Assembly: GCF_048087625.1 (NCBI RefSeq)
Contig: NZ_CP159805.1
Span: 372,001 to 436,000, forward strand
Length of the DNA: 64,000 nucleotides
Direction: 5' to 3'
Origin: Pseudothioglobus sp905182815
GTDB taxonomy: Bacteria > Pseudomonadota > Gammaproteobacteria > PS1 > Pseudothioglobaceae
The position numbers and the translations under genes are program-made. Below the pieces are notes generated by a model. It saw only the letters and a program-made list of their open reading frames with translations. It did not search any database and was not told where the DNA came from. Positions 51,385-60,014 of this stretch are shown here, piece after piece. The stretch's first letter is position 1; each line of letters begins with the position of its first letter.

Positions 51385-52181
51385 TTAAAAAACTCCTTAA
51401 GTTTTTGGCCAGGATTTGAGTGCTTCATAAATGCCTCGCCAATTAAAAAACCAAATACATCATTCTTGTGCATCAACTCAACATCAGCTTTAGATGCAAT
51501 TCCTGACTCAGTTATCACAAGTTTATCACCACTAATTTCACTAAGCAAGTCAATGGTGGTTTGAAGGCTAACTTCAAAGTTTCGAAGATTCCTATTATTA
51601 ATTCCAATCATTGGTAAATCTAATTTAAGCGCACGACGAAGTTCATTTAAATCATGAGTTTCAACTAATACATCCATATTGAGAGATAAAGCAAGGTCGC
51701 TTAAATGTCTGATTTCATCATCCTCTAGACAAGACACAATTAGTAAAATACAATCTGCCCCCATCGCTCTTGATTCATAGACTTGATAGGGCTTAATAAT
51801 GAAATCTTTACGAATAACTGGTAATGAAACTGCAGCTCGCGCTTTTATCAAATATAAAGGATCACCTTGAAAAAAATCACGATCTGTTAATATAGAAAGG
51901 CAGCTTGCACCTCCATCTTCGTAGCTTTTTGCAATTTCGACAGGCTCAAAATTCTCTCTTAAAACGCCCTTACTTGGAGAGGCTTTTTTAATTTCAGCAA
52001 TTATTCCACTTTGACGCTTTTTTACTTTTTTGTTTAATGAGTTGAAAAATCCTCGGGGGGTATCTGCACTATTTGCTAGCTCAATCATTTTTTCAATCGG
52101 AAGCCGCTTTGTTGACTCTGCGATTTCTTCTTGCTTTCGAGCAACAATTTTTTTAAGTATGTCAGGTGTTTTTTGTGCCAT
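51381..52181 (-). CDS. trpC: Indole-3-glycerol phosphate synthase
   Basis: TrpC cyclises carboxyphenylaminodeoxyribulose phosphate in tryptophan synthesis. The 266-residue protein is a single-domain TrpC with no fused TrpF. Signature segments are GIIAEIKKASPSKGVLRENFEP, LSILTDRDFFQGDPLYLIKAR, RKDFIIKPYQVYESRAMGADCILLI, INNRNLRNFEVSLQTT and ITESGIASKADVELM. Other trp genes are not in the window. It is followed by an OsmC-family gene. Confidence 0.96.
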   Translation of the reverse strand: MAQKTPDILKKIVARKQEEIAESTKRLPIEKMIELANSADTPRGFFNSLNKKVKKRQSGIIAEIKKASPSKGVLRENFEPVEIAKSYEDGGASCLSILTDRDFFQGDPLYLIKARAAVSLPVIRKDFIIKPYQVYESRAMGADCILLIVSCLEDDEIRHLSDLALSLNMDVLVETHDLNELRRALKLDLPMIGINNRNLRNFEVSLQTTIDLLSEISGDKLVITESGIASKADVELMHKNDVFGFLIGEAFMKHSNPGQKLKEFFK

Positions 52182-52258
52182 GGTTTTAATGAATTTATAA
52201 CAATGCTTATTTTAAACGAATATAATTTACGTATATATTTAAGTAATGAGTGAAGTAC

Positions 52259-53098
52259 ATGAATTTACTAGATTTTCAGGCTGGAATTGATCACCCATTT
52301 TTTTTGATTGCTGGCCCATGTGTTGTTGAGTCAGAGTCTTTAGCAATGGAAAGTGCAAGCTATTTGAAAAAAGTTTGTAGCGAGCTTAATATCAATTTCA
52401 TCTATAAGTCTTCCTATGACAAGGCCAATCGAACAAGCGCAGATAGTTTTCGTGGTCTAGGTATTGAAGAAGGGCTTCGTATTTTAGAAAAAGTAAAGTC
52501 TGAAGTTGGGGTCTCTGTTTTAACTGATGTTCATGAAGATTCGCCTCTAGATGAGGTCTCTTCAGTAGTTGATGTCCTTCAAACTCCTGCTTTCCTTGTA
52601 AGGCAGACTAATTTTATTCAAAATGTGTGTAGTCAAGGTTTGCCTGTAAATATTAAGAAAGGCCAATTTCAAGCGCCCTGGGATATGGTCAATGTTGTTG
52701 AGAAGGCCAAGGCAACAGGAAATCAACAAATTATGGTTTGTGATAGAGGGACATCTTTTGGATACAACACACTTGTTTCAGATATGAGAGGCCTTTCAAG
52801 TATGAGGTCAACAAACTGTCCAATTGTTTTTGATGCAACTCACTCTGTTCAGCAGCCTGGTGGAGAGGGTACATCCTCTGGTGGGCAAAGAGAAATGGTA
52901 CCAGTTTTAGCTAGAGCAGCTGTTGCAGTTGGCGTTTCTGGTGTCTTTATGGAGACGCATCCAAATCCCGAGCTTGCAAAAAGTGATGGCCTTAACTCTA
53001 TGCCAATGAACTTAATGTTTACATTACTTGAAACTCTCAAGAAGATTGATGAAGTAACTAAAAATAATGATTTATTAGAGGATTCTATCAATGACTAG
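52259..53098 (+). CDS. kdsA: 2-dehydro-3-deoxyphosphooctonate aldolase (KDO-8-phosphate synthase)
   Basis: KdsA condenses arabinose 5-phosphate and PEP to make KDO-8-phosphate for LPS. The ATG at 52259 gives 279 residues; an in-frame GTG at 52250 would add three. Key motifs are FLIAGPCVVESESLAMESA, YKSSYDKANRTS, KKGQFQAPWDMVNVV, CDRGTSFGYNTLVSDMRGL and FDATHSVQQPGG. It overlaps dapB by eight bases. Its pathway partner kdsB is at 40065. Confidence 0.96.
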   Translation: MNLLDFQAGIDHPFFLIAGPCVVESESLAMESASYLKKVCSELNINFIYKSSYDKANRTSADSFRGLGIEEGLRILEKVKSEVGVSVLTDVHEDSPLDEVSSVVDVLQTPAFLVRQTNFIQNVCSQGLPVNIKKGQFQAPWDMVNVVEKAKATGNQQIMVCDRGTSFGYNTLVSDMRGLSSMRSTNCPIVFDATHSVQQPGGEGTSSGGQREMVPVLARAAVAVGVSGVFMETHPNPELAKSDGLNSMPMNLMFTLLETLKKIDEVTKNNDLLEDSIND

Positions 53099-53822
53099 AA
53101 TTGCAATAAACGGTTCTAAAGGAAAGATGGGGCAAACCCTTGTTGAGGCAGTCAATTTAAATAATATTGCGATATTAGGCGCAGCTGTTGATAAAGGCGA
53201 TAACCTTAATGATTCACTCCAAGATTTCGACGTTTTAATTGATTTTTCAAGACCCAAAGCTTCCCTGAAGGCCATCTCAATTTGTAAAAATTCTGGAAAA
53301 GCTATGGTCATTGGGACTACTGGGTTTAGTGATGATGAGCTAAAAGTAATCAAGCAAGCTTCAACTCAGATACCAATTGTTTTTGCTCCTAATATGAGTG
53401 TTGGAGTTAATTTAACGCTTAAGTTGTTGGAGACTTCTGCAAAAGTTATTGGGCAAGATTCTAGTATAGAAATTATTGAAACCCACCACCGTTATAAGGT
53501 TGATTCGCCTTCAGGCACGGCTCTTAAGATGGGTGAGGTTGTTGCAAACGCTCTTGGAAGAGACTTAGCTAACTGCGCAGTATATGGCCGTGAAGGTATT
53601 GATGAGCCTAGAGATTTAAATACCATTGGATTTTCATCGATTAGGGGCGGTGATGTTGTAGGCGATCATACTGTTACTTTTTTTATGGAAGGTGAGCGCG
53701 TTGAAATAACACATAAAGCATCATCTAGAATGATTTATGCAAATGGTGCTGTAAGAGCAGCTAACTGGCTTTATGAAAAGCCTAGTGGGCTATATTCAAT
53801 GCAAGATGTTTTAGAAATTTAG
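53091..53822 (+). CDS. dapB: 4-hydroxy-tetrahydrodipicolinate reductase
   Basis: DapB catalyses the NAD(P)H step of lysine and diaminopimelate synthesis. The 243-residue protein begins MTRIAINGSKGKMGQTLVEAV (nucleotide-binding GxxGxMG) and has GTTGFSDDEL, FAPNMSVGVNL, the catalytic IIETHHRYKVDSPSGTALKMGEVV and SIRGGDVVGDHTVTFFMEGERVEITHKASSR. It is slightly shorter than the Escherichia coli enzyme. A YciI-type gene follows after nine bases. Confidence 0.96.
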   Translation: MTRIAINGSKGKMGQTLVEAVNLNNIAILGAAVDKGDNLNDSLQDFDVLIDFSRPKASLKAISICKNSGKAMVIGTTGFSDDELKVIKQASTQIPIVFAPNMSVGVNLTLKLLETSAKVIGQDSSIEIIETHHRYKVDSPSGTALKMGEVVANALGRDLANCAVYGREGIDEPRDLNTIGFSSIRGGDVVGDHTVTFFMEGERVEITHKASSRMIYANGAVRAANWLYEKPSGLYSMQDVLEI

Positions 53823-53831
53823 GAGTAATTA

Positions 53832-54131
53832 ATGTTGTATGCAATTATTTCTCAAGATGTAGAGGATAGTTTTAAAAAACGCATAGGCGCTAGACCTGAT
53901 CATGTTGCTCGTTTAATTCAATTAAAAGATGAAGGACGCCTTATTTTGGCTGGACCTCATCCTGCTATCGACTCAATAGATCCAGGTGAGGCAGGTTTTA
54001 CTGGATCACTTATTGTTGCTGAGTTTGAAAATCTTAAAGAGGCGCGCTCCTGGGCTGATGAAGATCCTTATGTTGCTGCCGGCGTATATTCAAGCGTTGT
54101 TGTTAAAAATTTCAATAAGGTTTTGCCTTAA
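53832..54131 (+). CDS. YciI-family protein
   Basis: The 99-residue protein has the ferredoxin-like YciI fold. It begins MLYAIISQDVEDSFKKRIGARPDHVARLIQLKDEGRLILAGPHPA (conserved His-Asp pair R-P-x-H and A-G-P) and continues GSLIVAEFENLKEARSWADEDPYVAAGVY. The biochemical role of most YciI proteins is unknown; some are dehydrochlorinases or muconolactone isomerase relatives. It lies nine bases after dapB, so it ends the kdsA-dapB-yciI operon. Confidence 0.85.
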   Translation: MLYAIISQDVEDSFKKRIGARPDHVARLIQLKDEGRLILAGPHPAIDSIDPGEAGFTGSLIVAEFENLKEARSWADEDPYVAAGVYSSVVVKNFNKVLP

Positions 54132-54209
54132 ATGATTTCCATAAAGGAGATTCTTTGCTGGATAATTTAGACTTTTTTGACAAATGTAGCTCAATCAAAA
54201 ACTTAAATA

Positions 54210-54986
54210 ATGATAACAGTTAAAAATTTATCAAAACATTTTGGTGGAATCAAGGCAGTTGATTGTGTTGACTTGCATATTGAGCGAGGCTCGATAACTG
54301 GTTTAGTGGGTCCAAATGGTGCTGGAAAAACCACAATGTTTAATTTGATTGCTGGACTTTATCAGCCTACAGAGGGTGAAATAATTCTTGATGGTGAAGA
54401 CGTAACAAACTTAACTTCTCACCAGCTTTTTCATAAAGGACTCTTAAGAACATTTCAAATAGCTCATGAGTTTCCAACACTAAGTGTTTTGGAAAACTTA
54501 ATGATGGTTCCTGCCAATCAGCTGGGTGAAAATTTGATGAATACTTGGTTAAAGAGAAGGCAAATTCAAGAAGAAGAAAAGTTACTTCAAGAAAAAGCAG
54601 AAGAAGTAATTGACTTTCTTAGTATTAGCCACCTTAAGAATGAAAGAGCGGGTAATCTTTCTGGTGGACAGAAAAAATTATTGGAGTTAGCTCGAACCAT
54701 GATGGTTGATGCTAAGGTTGTTCTTTTAGATGAGGTTGGAGCAGGTGTTAATCGAACACTCCTTAATCAGATTGGTGATGCCATATTAAAGCTTAATTCA
54801 GAAAGAGGGTATACATTTTGCATGATTGAGCACGATATGGATTTTATTTCAAGGCTTTGTAATCCAGTAGTAGTTTTAGCTGAAGGTAGAATTTTGACAA
54901 GTGGCACCCCTGATGAAATTAAAAGTAGTGATGCGGTTATTGAGGCCTATCTTGGCAAAGGAATTAAGACCGAGGCTATGAGTTAA
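54210..54986 (+). CDS. livG: Branched-chain amino acid-type ABC transporter ATPase (LivG)
   Basis: The 258-residue ABC ATPase has Walker A GPNGAGKTT, signature LSGGQKKLLELAR and the Q/H-loop elements of LivG. Its Walker B region is VVLLDEVGAGVN, where the family usually has DEPxAGLN. The insertion after the Q-loop (LENLMMVPANQLGENLMNTWLKRRQIQ) is typical for LivG over LivF. The gene has no clear Shine-Dalgarno sequence. Its stop overlaps the livF ATG (TAATG). The substrate may be branched-chain or other amino acids or amides. Confidence 0.93.
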   Translation: MITVKNLSKHFGGIKAVDCVDLHIERGSITGLVGPNGAGKTTMFNLIAGLYQPTEGEIILDGEDVTNLTSHQLFHKGLLRTFQIAHEFPTLSVLENLMMVPANQLGENLMNTWLKRRQIQEEEKLLQEKAEEVIDFLSISHLKNERAGNLSGGQKKLLELARTMMVDAKVVLLDEVGAGVNRTLLNQIGDAILKLNSERGYTFCMIEHDMDFISRLCNPVVVLAEGRILTSGTPDEIKSSDAVIEAYLGKGIKTEAMS

Positions 54987-55690
54987 TGGCTTATCTTGAA
55001 GGTAAAAATTTAGTTGCATCATACGGAGTAGTTCCAATACTCCATGAATGCTCTGTTGAAGTTGAAAAAGGCGAGCTTGCAGTAATTGTTGGCCCAAATG
55101 GTGCAGGAAAGTCTACTGTAATGAGAGTATTGCTCGGGATGCTGGAGGCAACTTCAGGTTCAGTAACGCTAGATGGAAAAGATATTTCAATGCTTTCTAC
55201 TCAGGACAGAATTAGCCATGGATTAGCATTTGTTCCTCAAACAAAAAATGTTTTCCCTTCAATGACAGTTGAAGAAAATCTTCAGATGGGTGGTTTTATT
55301 AGGCAAGATGACATTAATAAAACAATTGAAGAGGTCTACGCGCTTTTTCCAATTCTTTATGACAAACGCAAACAACTTGCAGAGCAGCTTTCTGGCGGCC
55401 AAAGGCAACAGGTTGCATTTGGAAGGGCTATGATGACGAAACCTTCAATTATGCTTTTAGACGAGCCAACAGCAGGAGTTTCACCAATAGTGATGGATGA
55501 AATTTTTTCTAATATTTTGGACGTTAGAAATGCTGGCATGGCTGTTCTTATGGTTGAGCAAAATGCACAGCAAGCTCTTAACATAGCTGATAAGGGCTAC
55601 GTTTTAGTATCTGGACGTAATGAGCATACTGGAACTGGTAAAGAGCTCATAAATAACCCTGAAGTTAGAAAAAAGTTTTTAGGAGGTTAG
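54986..55690 (+). CDS. livF: Branched-chain amino acid-type ABC transporter ATPase (LivF)
   Basis: The 234-residue second ATPase has Walker A GPNGAGKST, FVPQTKNVFPSMTVEENLQMG, signature LSGGQRQQVAFGRAMM and Walker B IMLLDEPTAGVSP, a standard LivF. It overlaps livG by one base, and livH follows directly after its stop with AGGAGG inside its last codons. It hydrolyses ATP with LivG to drive import. Confidence 0.94.
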   Translation: MAYLEGKNLVASYGVVPILHECSVEVEKGELAVIVGPNGAGKSTVMRVLLGMLEATSGSVTLDGKDISMLSTQDRISHGLAFVPQTKNVFPSMTVEENLQMGGFIRQDDINKTIEEVYALFPILYDKRKQLAEQLSGGQRQQVAFGRAMMTKPSIMLLDEPTAGVSPIVMDEIFSNILDVRNAGMAVLMVEQNAQQALNIADKGYVLVSGRNEHTGTGKELINNPEVRKKFLGG

Positions 55691-56725
55691 ATGACGTCAG
55701 ACTCAATTGATATTATTAATGCATTTGCCTTACTAACTAATTTTGTAATTCTTCCTGCATTATCTTATGGCTCACAATTAGCATTGGGAGCACTAGCTGT
55801 AACTTTAGTTTATTCAGTTTTGAGGTTTTCTAATTTTGCCCAAGGTGATAGTATGGCTTTTGGGACAATGATTGTTATATTACTTACTGGTTTTATGATT
55901 AGTAGGGGTTGGACAATTTCAGGAATTCCCACTGCTCTATTAGTAATCCCAATAGCTATAGTATTTACCTCAATGTATCTGCTTACAATGGATAGGCTGA
56001 TTTATCGGCACTATCGAAAAATAAAAGCAAAATCAATTACGATCGTTATGTCCTCAATAGGAGTTATGTTTGTTACTGGCGGAATAGTCAGGTTCGTATT
56101 AGGCGCGACTGCGCAAAAATTTGAAGATGGTGAGAGGTTTATTTTTTCTGTTAGAGAGTTTAAGGCTTATACCGGTCTTGAACAAGGAATTGCCTTCAAA
56201 ACGTCTCAATTTTTAACTATTACCATCGCTTTTTTATTAGTGGCTTTTGTATTTTACTTTTTACAAAAAACTAAAACAGGTAAGGCTATGAGGGCTTATT
56301 CTGACAATAAAGAGTTGGCACTTCTTTCTGGTATTGATCCAGATAAGATGGTTCAAATAACTTGGTTAATAGTTGCTGCTCTTACTACAATAGCTGGTGC
56401 GCTCTATGGACTAGATAAAGGCTTTGCGCCCCAACAATATCACTTATTACTCTTACCAATTTTTGCCTCTGTCATTGTAGGTGGTATTGGCTCTCCAATA
56501 GGAGCAATTGCAGGTGCTTTCTTAGTAGCATTTTCTGAAATACTCCTTACTTATGCCTACAAAAAGTTTTTAATATACTTATTACCACTATCGATGCATC
56601 CTTCGTCTTTAGTTCAGCTTATTGGTACTGAGTATAAATATGCAATATCCTTTGTTATTTTGGTTATTGTTCTTTTAATAAAGCCTACTGGGTTATTTAA
56701 AGGTAAGGTGATAGTTGATGAATAA
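55691..56725 (+). CDS. livH: Branched-chain amino acid-type ABC transporter permease (LivH)
   Basis: The 344-residue membrane protein has eight or more helices with the LivH signature ALGALAVTLVYSVLRFSNFAQGDSMAFG at the N-terminus and MRAYSDNKELALLSGIDPDKMVQITWLIVAALTTIAGALYGLDKGF in the C-terminal half. It is longer than the usual 300 residues because of an insertion around residues 130-165 (GATAQKFEDGERFIFSVREFKAYTG). The gene starts immediately after livF. Confidence 0.92.
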   Translation: MTSDSIDIINAFALLTNFVILPALSYGSQLALGALAVTLVYSVLRFSNFAQGDSMAFGTMIVILLTGFMISRGWTISGIPTALLVIPIAIVFTSMYLLTMDRLIYRHYRKIKAKSITIVMSSIGVMFVTGGIVRFVLGATAQKFEDGERFIFSVREFKAYTGLEQGIAFKTSQFLTITIAFLLVAFVFYFLQKTKTGKAMRAYSDNKELALLSGIDPDKMVQITWLIVAALTTIAGALYGLDKGFAPQQYHLLLLPIFASVIVGGIGSPIGAIAGAFLVAFSEILLTYAYKKFLIYLLPLSMHPSSLVQLIGTEYKYAISFVILVIVLLIKPTGLFKGKVIVDE

Positions 56726-58091
56726 TCTAAATAATATTTGGCAATCGTATCGAGCAATTATTACTTTCTCCCTTATGGGTTTTGTACTTTTATTTGTTGG
56801 TTTTAATCAGTCATGGGCACTTGTAATAGGCATTATTAACATGTCTTTGATTTCAGCTATTATGGCCTTAGGTGTAAATATCCAATGGGGTTATGCTGGA
56901 TTATTTAATGTTGGAATTATGGGGTTTGCCGCCTTGGGAGGGGTTAGTGTTGTTTTAATTTCTCAGCAACCTGTAACTGAGGCGATAGATGCTGGCGGTA
57001 TAAAGATGCTTCTTGCTTTGGCTCTAGGAGCTGCAACGATTGCCGCAGGAGTTTTATTAAACAGAAGGGGGGTTAATAAGTGGTTAATATCTTTAATCGT
57101 AGTTATTGGCTATCTCTTTACAAGATTTTATTTTTCTGAGGCTTCAAAATTAATTGAAAAAGTAGACCCTGCAATTTCAGGCTATTTAGGCGGTTTTGGA
57201 CTTCCTATAATGCTCTCTTGGATAGTGGGTGGCATAGCTGCAGCTGGAGCCGCATGGTGGATTGGAAAAATTACCTTGAGTTTGAGGTCAGATTATCTTG
57301 CGATAGCAACTCTTGGAATTTCTGAAATTATTATTTATGTCATTAAAAATGAAGACTGGTTTGTAAGGGGACTCAAGAATGTTTATGGACTTCAAAGACC
57401 TGTTCCTTATGAAGTGGATATGCAAAAATCAGAATGGCTTCAAAATCTTGTTGCTTGGATTCACAAGTCAGAGTTGCAGTTTTTGTCTCAATCAGAACAA
57501 ATTAGTAAGCTAAGTGACTATGTTAGAGAGGCATCGGTCGTTTTTGTTAAGCTTAGTTATTCAGGTTTATTTCTTATAATTTTAGTCGCCTTTATTATTC
57601 TTTCTAATCTTGCTTTAAATTCTCCATGGGGTAGAAAAGTAAGGGCAATAAGGGATAATGAAGTAGCAGCCTCTGCGATGGGTAAGAATATTACGCGTCA
57701 ACATCTACAAATTTTTGTTATTGGATCAGCAATTGTCGGTGTCGCTGGTGCATTATTAGTGACTTATGATGGGATATTTATTCCTACTGCATATCAGCCC
57801 CTTCGATTTACTTTTTTGATATGGGTGATGGTTATTGTTGGAGGATCAGGTAATAATCTAGGGTCAGTTCTAGGGGCTTTTATTATGTGGTTTATTTGGA
57901 TTCAGTCTGGCCCTATAGGTCTTTGGGTGGTTGAAATGCTTGGTAATTATGTTCAAGAAGGAAATACATCACTAGAATTTATAGAAGATCGAGTCCACTA
58001 TCTAAGACTTATCTTTATGGGCAGCATAATGCTCTTGATAATGAGATTTTCTCCTGGCGGAATTCTTCCAGAGAAAAATAAAGAGCTGTAA
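56718..58091 (+). CDS. livM: Branched-chain amino acid-type ABC transporter permease (LivM)
   Basis: The membrane protein begins at the ATG 56718, eight bases inside the end of livH. Its LivM features are MALGVNIQWGYAGLFNVGIMGFAALGG, LRSDYLAIATLGISEII and SPWGRKVRAIRDNEVAASAMGKNITRQHLQIFVIGSAIVGVAGALLVTYDG. At about 457 residues it is much longer than most LivM proteins. A hydrophilic loop of about 60 residues between about 215 and 280 (with SEWLQNLVAWIHKSELQFLSQSEQIS) and additional N-terminal helices account for this. A hairpin with a T-tract follows the stop. Confidence 0.92.
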   Translation: MNNLNNIWQSYRAIITFSLMGFVLLFVGFNQSWALVIGIINMSLISAIMALGVNIQWGYAGLFNVGIMGFAALGGVSVVLISQQPVTEAIDAGGIKMLLALALGAATIAAGVLLNRRGVNKWLISLIVVIGYLFTRFYFSEASKLIEKVDPAISGYLGGFGLPIMLSWIVGGIAAAGAAWWIGKITLSLRSDYLAIATLGISEIIIYVIKNEDWFVRGLKNVYGLQRPVPYEVDMQKSEWLQNLVAWIHKSELQFLSQSEQISKLSDYVREASVVFVKLSYSGLFLIILVAFIILSNLALNSPWGRKVRAIRDNEVAASAMGKNITRQHLQIFVIGSAIVGVAGALLVTYDGIFIPTAYQPLRFTFLIWVMVIVGGSGNNLGSVLGAFIMWFIWIQSGPIGLWVVEMLGNYVQEGNTSLEFIEDRVHYLRLIFMGSIMLLIMRFSPGGILPEKNKEL

Positions 58092-58112
58092 TATGTTCTT
58101 TAAGTTGGGCTG

Positions 58113-58150
58113 AAATGAACTATTCTAGAAAGGTTTAGTTCATTTTTTTT
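58113..58150 (+). terminator. Terminator-like hairpin between livM and the binding-protein gene
   Basis: AAATGAACTA (58113-58122) pairs perfectly with TAGTTCATTT (58136-58145) across 13 bases, followed by a run of T residues to 58150. It probably ends or attenuates the livGFHM transcript before the substrate-binding-protein gene. Confidence 0.7.
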
Positions 58151-58268
58151 TATAATATTTTTAACACAAACTACAGGAAACTGTTTATCATTAACGAGAT
58201 TCCCATAAGAAATACGCTTTAATACTTTATTAGGTGTAGGGACTCTTTTTTATATTTTAGGAGACGAA

Positions 58269-59450
58269 ATGAAAGGTTATTTAAAAACAACAGCTGGATT
58301 TGTATTATCAGCTACGATGGCATCAGTATCACATGCTGATGTAACTATAGGAGAGCTACAGGGATTTACTGGACCGCTTGAATCAATGATTGGTGCGATG
58401 TCTGGTGGTGCAAACTTAGCAGTAACTGAGGCTAATGCTTCTGGTAACTACCTCCAAGGAACAATCAATGTTGTGCAGGGCGATTCAGTATGTATCGATC
58501 CAGCCGTTGCGATTGCTCAAGCAGAAAAAATGATTAATGATGATAATGTTATGGCGATTATGGGTCCTAACTGTTCAGGTAATACTGGTGCAGTTATAAC
58601 CAACGTGCTTGTACCTAATGGTGTTGTTTCAATTTCACCATCAGCTACTTCACCTGCTTTAACAACTCTAGAAGATGGTGGATGGTTCTTTAGAACTGCT
58701 CCTTCAGATGCTAGACAGGGTCCAGTACTTGCAAGTATTGCAATGTCAAGAGGACAAACTGATATGGCTGTAACTCACTCAAATAGTGACTATGGTAAAG
58801 GTTTGGCTGATGCATTCGTAACTGCTTATGAAGCTATGGGTGGAACTGTTACAGTTATGGCTGGACATGACGACGACAAGGCTGACTATTCAGCTGATGT
58901 TGCTGCATTGTCTGCAGGTGGCTCAGCTACTTTAGCTGTATTAGGTTATGCTGATACTGGTGGTAGAGGAATTATTGCTGCTTCTGAAGATACTGGTGCA
59001 TTTTCTGACTATGTATTTGGTGATGGTATGATAAGTGCATTAACTTCAGGCGCGGTTGCAGATGGTTCTTGGGGAACAATTGCATCTCCAGATTCAGATC
59101 TAGTTGATGTCTGGACAGCAGTAGCTGCTGCTGGTGGTGTTGATGGTTCTGGTGCATATGCAGGTGAATCTTATGATGCTATGGCATTGATTATTCTTGC
59201 TTCACAGGCTGCAGGTTCAACAGATAGAGCGGCAATTCAAGCTCAAGTATTGAATGTTGCTAATGCTCCTGGTATTCCATGTGCTGCTGGTGATTTGGCT
59301 ACTTGCCTTAAATATATCTCAGGCGGCTTAGTGGTTGACTATGTTGGTGCTACTGGTGTTGAATTAGACGCAGGTGGAACAGCTAATGGTTCATATGCAG
59401 AGCGTGAAGTTATTGGTGGTGCGTTCACTAATATTAAGATTCATAAGTAA
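58269..59450 (+). CDS. ABC transporter substrate-binding protein (LivK/UrtA-like)
   Basis: The 393-residue periplasmic protein has a signal peptide (MKGYLKTTAGFVLSATMASVSHA, cleaved before DVTIG). The type I binding-protein fold follows (ITIGELQGFTGPLESMIGAMSGGANLAVTEAN, AIMGPNCSGNT, SPSATSPALTTLEDGGWFFRTAPSDARQGPVLA, THSNSDYGKGLADAF, YAGESYDAMALI). Paired cysteines (CIDPA near residue 76 and the late CAAG/CLKY pair) may form disulfides. It has its own ribosome-binding site AGGAG and a strong terminator downstream. It supplies substrate to LivHMGF. The ligand cannot be read from the sequence. Confidence 0.93.
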   Translation: MKGYLKTTAGFVLSATMASVSHADVTIGELQGFTGPLESMIGAMSGGANLAVTEANASGNYLQGTINVVQGDSVCIDPAVAIAQAEKMINDDNVMAIMGPNCSGNTGAVITNVLVPNGVVSISPSATSPALTTLEDGGWFFRTAPSDARQGPVLASIAMSRGQTDMAVTHSNSDYGKGLADAFVTAYEAMGGTVTVMAGHDDDKADYSADVAALSAGGSATLAVLGYADTGGRGIIAASEDTGAFSDYVFGDGMISALTSGAVADGSWGTIASPDSDLVDVWTAVAAAGGVDGSGAYAGESYDAMALIILASQAAGSTDRAAIQAQVLNVANAPGIPCAAGDLATCLKYISGGLVVDYVGATGVELDAGGTANGSYAEREVIGGAFTNIKIHK

Positions 59451-59469
59451 TAAACTTAAATTTTGAATA

Positions 59470-59499
59470 AAAAGCCCGTCTTTATGACGGGTTTTTTTT
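59470..59499 (+). terminator. Rho-independent terminator of the binding-protein gene
   Basis: CCCGTC (59475-59480) pairs with GACGGG (59486-59491) around TTTAT, flanked by A residues upstream and eight T residues downstream. Confidence 0.95.
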
Positions 59500-59592
59500 A
59501 TTTTTAAAATTTCTATCTAATTATGAATTTACAACATTTTCTTAGGCTGGTATTATATTAACTTAGATTGAAGAAAAATAAGGGCAATCAAA

Positions 59593-59952
59593 ATGAATAA
59601 TAATGAGATCTTAGAAGGTATAAAAAAAGCTTTTAAACTTTCAATAGATAAGCTAGATAACCATTACATGTTTTATCTAGATGAGATGGTGACTCCAAAG
59701 CTTATAACGCTTTTCTATTGGATACTGTTATTTGCCTTTATAACAAAAGGGCTAGGAGACATATTCCTTGAAGGTGATTTCTGGCGTGGCCTAGTCTGGG
59801 TAATTGGAGGCTCTTTAGCCTCTCGAGTAGCCTGTGAAATGGTTGTAATTCTATTTAGAATTAATGAAAACTTAAATGAAATTAATGAAAAAACTAGTGA
59901 GAATGACTCCCTAAGTAGCACTAGTTTTGAGAAAGATTACTATAAGCATTAA
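59593..59952 (+). CDS. DUF4282-like membrane protein
   Basis: The 119-residue protein has two membrane helices around residues 37-56 and 64-89 (ITLFYWILLFAFITKGLGDIFL and FWRGLVWVIGGSLASRVACEMVVILFRINENLNEI). The pattern of a first helix, short loop, second helix and then an R-x-x-x-E and F-R-I-N-E-N-L segment matches DUF4282, a family of unknown function. The tail is serine-rich. An AAGGG lies before the start. Confidence 0.75.
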   Translation: MNNNEILEGIKKAFKLSIDKLDNHYMFYLDEMVTPKLITLFYWILLFAFITKGLGDIFLEGDFWRGLVWVIGGSLASRVACEMVVILFRINENLNEINEKTSENDSLSSTSFEKDYYKH

Positions 59953-60014
59953 TAAAAATAACATTAGATTATTTAGTCTACAATAGGCGTTTTTCTTACG
60001 TAAGTTTTTGCTTT

